DNA of 64,000 bases, taken from assembly GCF_000091305.1 (NCBI RefSeq), contig NC_013929.1, positions 6,696,001 to 6,760,000 on the forward strand, written 5' to 3'. The position numbers and the translations under genes are program-made. The notes beneath the pieces were generated by a model that was not told the origin of the DNA, ran no database searches, and saw only the letters and a program-made list of their open reading frames with translations. This stretch comes from Streptomyces scabiei 87.22. GTDB taxonomy: Bacteria > Actinomycetota > Actinomycetes > Streptomycetales > Streptomycetaceae. This document shows, piece by piece, positions 1 through 8,300 of the stretch. Within the stretch, counting starts at the first letter, position 1. Every line of letters starts with the position of its first letter.

Positions 1-13
1 CCCTGTTCGTGTC

Positions 14-1567
14 CTATCGGCCTGTCACGCGGGGTGTGACGGTGGAGCCGCCGTTGATGATGCTCTCCGAGGGCTGGAGTTCGACCCTGAACCAGGGGCG
101 CGGGTTGCCCTGGGCGTCGTCGCAGTTCAGGGTGGCGTGCGGTGCCGTGTCGACCGGCACGCAGGTGGTCTCCCAGATCTGGCCCACGGTGGTGACGACG
201 TTGAACTTGACCAGGCCCTTGTCGGCGCCCGTGTGCTCGCCCTTGTCCTGACCCTTGTCACCGCCGTGGTCCTTGCCGGTGCCGGAGCCGTGGTCCTTGC
301 CCGTGTCCGTGCCGTGGTCCTGGCCGGTGCCCTGGGTGTACTCCTTGCCGGTGTCGTGACCGGTGTCCTGGGCGTTGGCCTGGCCCGCGTTCTGGGCGTG
401 ACCCTGGCCCGTGTTCTGGTACTGACCCGTGTTCTGGGCATGGCCCTGGTCGTGGCTCTGGCCCGTGCCCTGGCCGTGGCCCGTGCTCGTGCCCTGGTCG
501 TGCCCGCTGCCGGAGCCGTGGTCCTTGCCGGTGTCCTTGCCCGTCTCCTTCTGCCCGTGTCCGGAGGAGGAGTGGGTGTTGACCGAGACACCGCAGGCGT
601 AGCCGACCTGGCGGCCCTGTGAATCACGGCCGCCCGAGGGGAAGTTGGGGTGGGTGCTGAGGTCGGTCCACAGGAACGGGTGGGCGGTGGCGCCCGTCAG
701 GTCGCGGATGCCGGCGAAGACCCGCCCCTTGGTCAGGACGACCCGGAACTCGAGCTTCTTCGAGTCCTGCACCGCGTCGATGTCGGAGCAGGGGCCGGCG
801 GGCCCGGTGGCACCGGTCGTTCCCATGACGCCTGTGGCGCCTGTGGCGCCCGTGGAGCCGGTCGTGCCCGTCGCTCCCGTGGCCCCCGTGGCTCCGGTCA
901 CTCCCGCTCCGGTGGCGCCCGTGGCCCCTGTGGCTCCCGTCGCTCCGGTGGCCCCCGTCGCTCCGGTGACTCCCGCTCCGGTGGGCCCGGTGGGTCCGGC
1001 GATACCGGTGGCGCCCGTCGGTCCCGTGGGCCCGGCGATACCGTCCGCTCCCGTCGGCCCGGTCGCGCCCGTGAGGCCGTCCGCTCCCGTGGGACCGGTC
1101 GGACCCGTGGCGCCGGCCTCGCCGGTGTCGCCCTGAGGACCGGTCTCCCCTCGGGGGCCGGTGTCGCCCCGGGGGCCGGTCTCACCTCTCGGGCCCGTGG
1201 CGCCGGTCGCTCCTGGGGGGCCGGTCTGACCGCCGGGACCTTCCTCACAGTGGTCGTCGTCGTTGCCACCGAGGGCCGCGATGCGGTCGTGGTCCTCCTG
1301 GTCGTACCAGTCGGACGCCGAGGAGTCGTGCTCGTCCTGCTGCCCGCCGTGCTCGTCGTGGTGCTCGTGGTCGTCGGAGGGCGGGCATTCCTCGTCGTCG
1401 GACCTCGTCACGGAGGAGTGTTCGGACATGTTTCGTGTGGTGGCGACGGCGGGGGCGGCCAGACCGGCTGTCACTACCAGCGCGAGCGAGGCGAAGGTGC
1501 TGACCTTGGTGATCCTGTCGCGAGCCAGCGGGCCTATCAGTGAGATCGTCCTGCGCTCAGGACTCAT
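14..1567 (-). CDS. Secreted collagen-like protein with His/Asp/Gly-rich insert
   Basis: 517 aa. The N-terminus has a basic stretch and a hydrophobic segment ending in AAPAVA, a plausible Sec signal peptide (residues about 1-43), so the protein is probably exported. Residues about 50-105 are Asp/Glu/His-rich. Residues about 112-262 are an uninterrupted Gly-X-Y collagen-like tract dominated by GPT, GAT, GPR and GET triplets. A globular segment follows (EFRVVLTKGRVFAGIRDL...YACGVSVN), then about 100 residues of low-complexity repeats built on GQ, HGQ, DTGKDHG and GTG, and then a second globular piece with two Cys. The low-complexity part therefore appears inserted into one beta-rich domain. The start is ATG, preceded on the minus strand by AAGGAG about 8 nt upstream. 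The Gly-X-Thr bias recalls exosporium collagen-like proteins of Bacillus, which are O-glycosylated, but homology to them is not shown here. The specific role is unknown. Confidence 0.85.
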   Translation of the reverse strand: MSPERRTISLIGPLARDRITKVSTFASLALVVTAGLAAPAVATTRNMSEHSSVTRSDDEECPPSDDHEHHDEHGGQQDEHDSSASDWYDQEDHDRIAALGGNDDDHCEEGPGGQTGPPGATGATGPRGETGPRGDTGPRGETGPQGDTGEAGATGPTGPTGADGLTGATGPTGADGIAGPTGPTGATGIAGPTGPTGAGVTGATGATGATGATGATGATGAGVTGATGATGATGTTGSTGATGATGVMGTTGATGPAGPCSDIDAVQDSKKLEFRVVLTKGRVFAGIRDLTGATAHPFLWTDLSTHPNFPSGGRDSQGRQVGYACGVSVNTHSSSGHGQKETGKDTGKDHGSGSGHDQGTSTGHGQGTGQSHDQGHAQNTGQYQNTGQGHAQNAGQANAQDTGHDTGKEYTQGTGQDHGTDTGKDHGSGTGKDHGGDKGQDKGEHTGADKGLVKFNVVTTVGQIWETTCVPVDTAPHATLNCDDAQGNPRPWFRVELQPSESIINGGSTVTPRVTGR

Positions 1568-1807
1568 CTATGTGCTCCTTGTTTCAACCGGTTTGGGGCT
1601 TTTCCCCTCACTCGATCGTGAGCCTCACCCCTGTCCACCGAGCCGACCAGCGCGCTGGCCCGGACGGGGAAGGAGATCATCAGGTCGGACCAACCGGCCG
1701 TCACGGGTGGGCTAATTCGACGCCGTGCACCGGCATTTGTGAGATATGAGGAGATATGTCACGCGGCCGCTCGGGCAGCGTTCCAACGTCCCCGGGACCG
1801 GTGAGCC

Positions 1808-2980
1808 GTGAAGCCGCAGACCATCTGCCTCTGCATGATCGTCAAGAACGAGGCGCGCGTGATCGAACGCTGCCTCGCCTCCGTACGCCCCCTGATCGAC
1901 ACCTGGGTCATCTCCGACACCGGCTCGACGGACGGCACGCAGGACCTGATCCGCGAGGCGCTGGACGGCATCCCGGGCGAGCTCCGCCAGGACCCCTGGG
2001 TCGACTTCGGCCGCAACCGGACGCGGAACATCCAGCACGCCCGGGGCAGGGCCGACTTCCTGCTCACCCTCGACGCCGACCACGTACTGCGCCAGGACAC
2101 GCCGCTTCCCCGGCTGACGGCCACCTCGTACATGCTGCGCTACGACACCCCCGGCACCCAGCACCGCTTCAAGCACCTGATGCGGGGAGATCTGCTCTGG
2201 CGGTACGAGGGCGTCACCCACGAGTACCCGTGCACCGACGGGCCCGACGTCCAGGAGAACCTGGACGCGATCGTCATCGAGGACCATGCCGACGGCGGCT
2301 GCCGCGGCGACAAGTTCGAGCGTGACGCGCGTCTGCTCAGGCGGGAGCTCGACCGCGACCCCGCCAACCCCCGCACCGTCTTCTACCTCGCCAACACCGA
2401 ACGCGACCTGGGCCACGCGCGCGAGGCCATCGCCCTGTACGAGCGGCGCGCGGCGATGGGCGGCTGGGGCGAGGAGGTCTACTGCTCGCTGCTCGAAGCG
2501 GGCATCCTCAGGGTGGAGCAGGAGGAGGACTGGCCGGGGGCCCTGGACACGCTCACCCGGGCCTGGGAGGCACGCCCCGCACGGCTGGAGGCCTGCTACG
2601 AACTGGCCTCCCGGCTGCGCCTCCGCCGCCGGTACCACACGGCGTACGCCCTCCTCGTCGACGTCGTCGACCGGCCCGCCCCGGACGACCTCCTCTTCAC
2701 CAGGCCCTGGGTCTACCGCTGGGGCCTGCTGTTCGAGTTCTCCATCGCCGCCCACTGGGTGGGGGACCACGCCGGGGCCCTGCGGGCCTGTGACCGTCTG
2801 CTGGCGCTGCGGGACCTGCCCGAACGGGTCCGCCGCCAGGTCGAGATCAACCGGGAGTTCTCCGTGCCGCACGCCCCCCGGCCGGAGCTGTCCGCCGTGG
2901 TGCGCAGCCCTCAGTCCGCCAGGACCGGGAAGGCCGCCAAGTCCGCCAAGTCCGCGAGGGCTTCCGGACGCAGGCGGTAG
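1808..2980 (+). CDS. Family-2 glycosyltransferase with TPR-like C-terminal half
   Basis: 390 aa, GTG start. The N-terminus (CMIVKNEARVIERCL, then SDTGSTDGT) is a classic GT-A/GT2 nucleotide-sugar binding start, and LDADH at about residue 80 supplies the DxD-type metal site. Downstream, VTHEYP and the helical segments after about residue 170 (YLANTERDLGHAREAIALYERR) resemble TPR units, a layout common in bacterial GT2 proteins that modify peptides or secondary glycans. The C-terminus is a basic AKSAKSARASGRRR tail. No membrane segment or signal peptide is seen, so it should be cytosolic. It is transcribed divergently from the collagen-like gene, which is the obvious candidate for a linked substrate, but that link is inference. 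Sugar and acceptor cannot be read from sequence. Confidence 0.85.
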   Translation: MKPQTICLCMIVKNEARVIERCLASVRPLIDTWVISDTGSTDGTQDLIREALDGIPGELRQDPWVDFGRNRTRNIQHARGRADFLLTLDADHVLRQDTPLPRLTATSYMLRYDTPGTQHRFKHLMRGDLLWRYEGVTHEYPCTDGPDVQENLDAIVIEDHADGGCRGDKFERDARLLRRELDRDPANPRTVFYLANTERDLGHAREAIALYERRAAMGGWGEEVYCSLLEAGILRVEQEEDWPGALDTLTRAWEARPARLEACYELASRLRLRRRYHTAYALLVDVVDRPAPDDLLFTRPWVYRWGLLFEFSIAAHWVGDHAGALRACDRLLALRDLPERVRRQVEINREFSVPHAPRPELSAVVRSPQSARTGKAAKSAKSARASGRRR

Positions 2981-3052
2981 CGTCGCCTCGGCCGACCGCC
3001 CGAGGCGGGCTCCGGGGCGCGCGTACGGACGACGGGGAACGCGCGGTCGTCT

Positions 3053-3127
3053 GACCTCATCCCTACGGACCTCATCCCTAGGGGCCGGATCCCTACGGAC
3101 CTCATCCTTGGGGGCTGCATCCTTACG
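3053..3127. repeat. Five tandem copies of a 15-bp repeat
   Basis: Five imperfect units of exactly 15 bp run head to tail at 3053, 3068, 3083, 3098 and 3113, with consensus GACCTCATCCCTACG. They end 24 bp before the ATG of the next gene. They are non-coding and sit where its promoter or 5' leader should be. Confidence 0.85.
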
Positions 3128-3151
3128 GGCCGCTGAGGCGTCCCTACCGTC

Positions 3152-4285
3152 ATGGACCTGGAGAAGAGGCACCCCGCCCGCCCGCCGGTCGAGCCGTCCG
3201 CCGAGCCTTCGACGGCACGCCCCGCCGTGCGGCAGCAGACGCCCGAGGGATGTCTCACGGCCGCGATCCGCATCCCCGTCCGGATCGTCGTGCTCGTCCT
3301 CGTCGTGCCGGTGCGGATGGTGTGGGACCTGCTCGTGGTGGCCGGCCGGTTCCTCGGGGACGCCGTGCTGCGGCCGTTGGGGCGCGCCTCGCTGTGGGCC
3401 GCGAGGGCCGTCCTCGTGTGGCCGTGGGTGGCGCTGTGGCGCTACGCCGTCGTGCCGCTCGCCCAGGGGCTCGGGTGGCTCGGGTACCGGCTGCTGGTCG
3501 TGCCGGCGGTGTGGGTGTACCGGTACGCGCTGACGCCCGTGGGGCACGCGATGGCCTGGGTGTACCGGTGGACGCTGGTGCCGTTCGGGCGGGGCGTCGC
3601 CCGGCTCGCCCGGGCGGTCGGGGCCGGCTTCGCCGCCGCCGCGGTCGCGCTGCTCACCGGCCTGGCCCGGCTGACGCGGTACCTGCTCGTCGTACCGGCC
3701 GGGTGGCTGTACCGGTATGCGCTGACCCCCGTGGGGCACGCGCTCGCATGGGTGGGCCGGGGGGCCCTGTGGCTCGTACGGATGATCTTCACCGGGCTCT
3801 GGCTCGGGATCTACTGGACCGCACGCGTGCTGCTCGTGCTGCCCTCGCTCGCCGTGTGGCGGTGGGCGCTCGTACCGGCCGGACGGCTGCTCGCGGTCGT
3901 GGGACGGGAACTCCGGGACGCCGTCGCTCACGCCTGGCGGGTCGCCGGACACCTCTCGCGCGCCGTCGGACGGTTCCTGGCCGGCGTCCTGCGGTGGCTC
4001 CTCGTCGAGCCGGCGCTGTGGCTGTACCGGACCGTTCTCACGCCCGCCGGCCACGTCGTGCGCGACGTCGTGTGGAAACCGGCCGCGGCGGTCGCGAGCG
4101 CCGCCGGCCGGATCGCCCGGCAGGCATGGACCACCGCCCGCGAGTCCGCCCGCCAGGCCCGCGCCGCCGTGCGCTCGGCACTCCTCGGGCGGCCGGCGGA
4201 GCCGCGGCCCGTCCACAGGCGGGAACCGGGAGCCGCCCGGGCACGTACTCTTGGTAGAAGTACGACCGCTCTCACGAAGGACTGA
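3152..4285 (+). CDS. Repeat-containing hydrophobic protein with YRYALTPVGH motifs
   Basis: 377 aa, ATG start; no good ribosome-binding site precedes it, so the start is provisional. After a 30-residue Pro/Ala-rich lead-in the protein is made of about five hydrophobic, Arg- and Trp-rich units of roughly 35-60 residues. Each carries a variant of VVPA-W-YRYALTPVGHA-AWV; the clearest copies are WVYRYALTPVGHAMAWV and WLYRYALTPVGHALAWV. The segments look amphipathic or membrane-associated rather than like clean transmembrane helices, because Arg recurs every 10-15 residues. The C-terminal 70 residues are basic and Ala/Arg-rich. I recognise no named domain. The next gene begins 6 nt later if its CTG start is used, so the two may be cotranscribed. 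Confidence 0.75.
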   Translation: MDLEKRHPARPPVEPSAEPSTARPAVRQQTPEGCLTAAIRIPVRIVVLVLVVPVRMVWDLLVVAGRFLGDAVLRPLGRASLWAARAVLVWPWVALWRYAVVPLAQGLGWLGYRLLVVPAVWVYRYALTPVGHAMAWVYRWTLVPFGRGVARLARAVGAGFAAAAVALLTGLARLTRYLLVVPAGWLYRYALTPVGHALAWVGRGALWLVRMIFTGLWLGIYWTARVLLVLPSLAVWRWALVPAGRLLAVVGRELRDAVAHAWRVAGHLSRAVGRFLAGVLRWLLVEPALWLYRTVLTPAGHVVRDVVWKPAAAVASAAGRIARQAWTTARESARQARAAVRSALLGRPAEPRPVHRREPGAARARTLGRSTTALTKD

Positions 4286-4291
4286 ACGACA

Positions 4292-5146
4292 CTGGGCAAG
4301 CGACAGCCCGAAGGCCCGCCGCCCGCACCCGCGGTGCAGCGCATCCGACTGCGCTACACCAAGCGCGGCCGCCTCCGGTTCACCAGCCACCGTGACTTCC
4401 AGCGCGCCTTCGAGCGTGCGCTGCGCCGCGCCGAGGTGCCCATGGCGTACTCGGCGGGGTTCACGCCGCATCCGAAGGTGTCGTACGCCAATGCCGCACC
4501 CACCGGCACGGGCAGTGAGGCGGAATATCTGGAGATCGCGCTCACCCGGGCGTGCGACCCGGAGAAGCTCAGGATCCTGCTCGACGAGTCGTTGCCCACC
4601 GGGCTCGACATCGTCGACGCCGTCGAGGCCCGGACCTCCGGGCTCGCCGACCGCCTCACGGCATCCGTGTGGGAGCTGCGCCTGGACGGCGTGGACCCGG
4701 CGGACGCCGCGCGCGCGGTCGAGGCCTTCACGGCGGCGGACCTCGTCGAGGTCCAGCGCAGGACCAAGAACGGTATGCGGACCTTCGACGCCAGGGCCGC
4801 CGTCGTCGACCTCACCGGCCGTGACGGACGGGACCCGGGTGCCGGAGCCGCCGACGCCGCGCCCCTTGCTGGGCCGACGGACCAGCCCTGTGCGATACTG
4901 CGCCTGGTTGTTCGGCACGTGACGCCTGCCGTTCGACCCGACGACGTCCTGTCCGGTCTCCGCGCCGTGGCCGACCTGGCGCCGCCGGTCCCCGCAGCGG
5001 TGACCAGGCTGGCGCAGGGGCTGTTCGATGAAGAGACCGGCACGGTGACCGACCCGCTCGCGCCCGACCGCGAGGCAGCGCCGGCCCTCTCAACGGCCGA
5101 ATCCACTGCCGCCGCGAAGGCGTCGGCGACGGTGGGTCCCGCGTAG
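4292..5146 (+). CDS. TIGR03936/DUF2344 radical-SAM-associated protein
   Basis: About 284 aa from the proposed CTG start. The core RLRYTKRGRLRFTSHRDFQRAFERALRRAEVPMAYS...GFTPHPKVSYANA is the signature of the DUF2344/TIGR03936 family, usually found beside or fused to a B12-binding radical SAM protein and just upstream of RNase E in actinobacteria. The function of the family is unknown; a tRNA or ribosome-linked role is often suspected. I prefer CTG at 4292 because AAGGA lies 10 nt upstream (4277-4281) and the added residues (GKRQPEGPPPAPAVQ) lead straight into the conserved start. The next in-frame candidate is GTG at 4334, which lacks a ribosome-binding site. No radical SAM partner gene is present in the upstream 4.3 kb. 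The C-terminal 30 residues are Ala-rich and probably disordered. Confidence 0.85.
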   Translation: MGKRQPEGPPPAPAVQRIRLRYTKRGRLRFTSHRDFQRAFERALRRAEVPMAYSAGFTPHPKVSYANAAPTGTGSEAEYLEIALTRACDPEKLRILLDESLPTGLDIVDAVEARTSGLADRLTASVWELRLDGVDPADAARAVEAFTAADLVEVQRRTKNGMRTFDARAAVVDLTGRDGRDPGAGAADAAPLAGPTDQPCAILRLVVRHVTPAVRPDDVLSGLRAVADLAPPVPAAVTRLAQGLFDEETGTVTDPLAPDREAAPALSTAESTAAAKASATVGPA

Positions 5147-5226
5147 GGACGGACGTCGTAGCGCCGCCCTCTGATCCGGGAGCCACCTGGGTCGGGCAGC
5201 GCACCGACCACAAGACTTTCGCCAGG

Positions 5227-5248
5227 CCGTACGCAACATGGCGTACGG
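5227..5248 (+). promoter_or_regulatory. Perfect 8-bp hairpin in the rne 5' region
   Basis: CCGTACGC, loop AACATG, GCGTACGG, about 145 nt before the rne start codon. RNase E genes are autoregulated through 5' leader structures in other bacteria; whether this hairpin takes part is inference. The 246-nt gap between 5147 and 5392 otherwise shows only GC-rich sequence. Confidence 0.45.
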
Positions 5249-5392
5249 AACCGGCGAGACAGGACACGGAAAGCTCCCGTGCGGCGCTCGCGCCCCGGAC
5301 GGCGGCAGTCGCGCATGACGCGAGCCGCGGACGTCACCGGCCTCTGCCGGACCGGGCGCGGCGCCCGGGAGCCCGACGGGAGAAACGCCCGC

Positions 5393-8300
5393 ATGCCCGA
5401 ATCGATCGAATCCGCAGAGCCCACGCAGGGCTCCGAGCAGAACTCGCCGAGCGACACCTTGCCGCCGCGCCGACGCCGCCGCGCCGCGTCCCGCCCCGCG
5501 GGACCCCCGTCGGCCGCCTCCGAGGCCGCCGCGGAGAGCACCGCTCCGGCCGTACCGGTCGCCGAGACCGACGATCTCGCCTCCGCCGACGAGGCGGAGG
5601 AGACCGCAGCGACCGCCGAGGTCGTCGCGGAAGCCGAGACGGACGAGGAGGCCGAGGCGGCTGCGCCCCCCGCGCGCACCCGTCGTCGTGCGACCCGCAG
5701 GGCCTCCGCGCCCGCCGGCGCGCCCAAGGACACCGAGGCCGTCGAGGTCGTCGAGACCGTGGCGCCCGCCACCGCCACCGCCGTGGCGGAGACCGCCGAA
5801 GCGCCCGCAGCCGTCGAGGAGGAGGCGCCTGCCGCCCGTCCGCGTCGTCGTGCGACCCGTCGTGCTTCCGCTCCGACGGGTGCGCCGCAGGCCGTGGAGG
5901 AGAGCGCCGCCGCCCCTGAGGTGGTGGCCCCGGCCGAGGTTCCGGCCGCCGAAGAGCCCGCAGCCGTCGAGGAGGCGGCCCCCGCGGCCCCCGCTGCCCG
6001 TCCGCGTCGTCGTGCGACCCGTCGTGCTTCGGCCCCGACGGGTGCGCCGCAGGCCGTGGAGGAGAGCGCCGCCGCCCCTGAGGTGGTGGCCCCGGCCGAG
6101 GTTCCGGCCGCCGAAGAGCCCGCAGCCGTCGAAGAGGCGGCGCCCGCCGCACGTACACGTCGTCGTGCCACGCGCCGCGTGACCACGCCCGCCGGGACGC
6201 CCGAGAGCGCCGAGGCCGCCGCCGCCGCGGACACCGCTCCGCAGACCGTCGAGGCGCCCGCCGCCGAGACCGTGCCGGCCCAGCCCGTCCAGGAGGCTCC
6301 GGCCGCCGAGGCGGAGGACGGCGGCCCCCGTCGCGCCCGCCGCCGCTCGGCGCGCAAGGCCGCCGGCGGCTTCTCGGCGCCGACCCCGCCGGTCGCCGAG
6401 GACGCGCCGTCCCGCTCGTCCCGGCCCGCCGTGGCCGTGTTCCAGGCCCCCGTCTTCACCGAGCCGATGTTCCAGACGCCGGAGCGGGCCGCCGCGCAGG
6501 CCGCCGCCGCTGCGGAGGTCGAGACCGAGGAGGCCGTGGAGGCGGAGGAGACCGTCGAGACCGCCGACCTCGGCGGGTTCGCCGAGGAGGAGAACACCGG
6601 CGGATCGCGCCGTCGCCGCCGCCGTCGGGGCGAACCCGCCGCGGTCGAGCAGCCCGCCGCCGTCGTGACCGAGGAGCCCGACGAGGCCGAGGACGCCGAG
6701 GAGCCCGAGGAGGGCGCCGAGGACGCCGACGAGGGCGACGAGTACGGCGAGGAGGAGTCCACCGGCTCGCGCCGTCGCCGTCGCCGGGGCGGACGCCGCC
6801 GTCGCCGGGGCGACGCGACCGACGCCGACGACGCGGCCGAGGGCGACGACCACACCGCCGAACAGGCCGCGCAGGGCACCGAGGACACCGCCGAGCAGCT
6901 TGACGAGGACGCCGAGGACGAGGCCGACGAGCGCGACGACTCCGGTTCCGGCTCCAGCAGCAGCCGCCGTCGCCGTCGTCGTCGCCGTCGCGCCGGTGAC
7001 TCCGGCACCGACGCCGACGCGACGCCCGACGACCCCGAGCGCACGGTCGTCAAGGTCCGTGAGCCGCGGGAGCGGCGCGCCAAGGAGACGGAGTTCTCCG
7101 ACGAGGTGCAGTCCATCAAGGGCTCCACCCGTCTGGAGGCCAAGAAGCAGCGTCGCCGCGAAGGCCGGGAGCAGGGCCGCCGTCGCGTCCCGATCATCAC
7201 CGAGGCCGAGTTCCTCGCCCGCCGCGAGGCCGTCGAGCGCGTGATGGTCGTGCGCCAGAGCGGCGAGCGCACCCAGATCGGCGTCCTGGAAGACAACGTG
7301 CTCGTGGAGCACTACGTCAACAAGGAGCAGTCGACCTCGTACGTCGGCAACGTCTACCTCGGCAAGGTGCAGAACGTGCTGCCGTCGATGGAGGCTGCCT
7401 TCATCGACATCGGCAAGGGCCGCAACGCCGTGCTGTACGCCGGTGAGGTCAACTTCGAGGCGCTCGGCATGGCCAACGGGCCGCGCCGCATCGAGTCCGC
7501 CCTGAAGTCCGGCCAGTCGGTGCTCGTCCAGGTGACGAAGGACCCCATCGGCCACAAGGGTGCCCGCCTGACCAGCCAGGTCTCCCTGCCCGGCCGCTAC
7601 CTGGTGTACGTCCCCGAGGGGTCGATGACCGGGATCAGCCGCAAGCTGCCCGACACCGAGCGGGCCCGGCTGAAGACCATCCTCAAGAAGATCGTCCCCG
7701 AGGACGCGGGCGTCATCGTGCGCACCGCCGCCGAGGGCGCCAGCGAGGACGAGCTGCGCCGTGACGTCGAGCGGCTGCAGGCGCAGTGGGAGGACATCCA
7801 GAAGAAGTCGAAGAACGGCAACGCGCCGACGCTGCTGTACGGCGAGCCGGACATGACCGTCCGCGTGGTCCGCGACATCTTCAACGAGGACTTCTCCAAG
7901 GTCATCGTCAGCGGCGAGGAGGCCTGGGAGACCATCCACGGGTACGTCTCGCACGTGGCGCCCGATCTGGCCGAGCGGCTGCAGAAGTGGACCTCCGAGG
8001 TCGACGTCTTCGCGACGTACCGCATCGACGAGCAGCTGATGAAGGCGCTGGACCGCAAGGTGTGGCTGCCCAGCGGTGGTTCGCTGGTGATCGACAAGAC
8101 CGAGGCCATGATCGTGGTCGACGTCAACACCGGCAAGTTCACCGGCCAGGGCGGCAACCTGGAGGAGACGGTCACCAGGAACAACCTGGAGGCGGCTGAG
8201 GAGATCGTGCGTCAGCTGCGGCTGCGCGACCTCGGCGGCATCGTCGTCATCGACTTCATCGACATGGTCCTGGAGTCCAACCGGGACCTGGTGCTGCGGC

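Noticed and set aside
3053..3127. Possible CRISPR array
   Set aside because: The 15-bp units are directly adjacent with no spacers and no cas genes are nearby.
1712..4918. A 1068-codon open frame on the minus strand
   Set aside because: It runs antisense across four well-supported genes; Arg/Gly/Pro-rich composition is the usual shadow frame of very GC-rich DNA.
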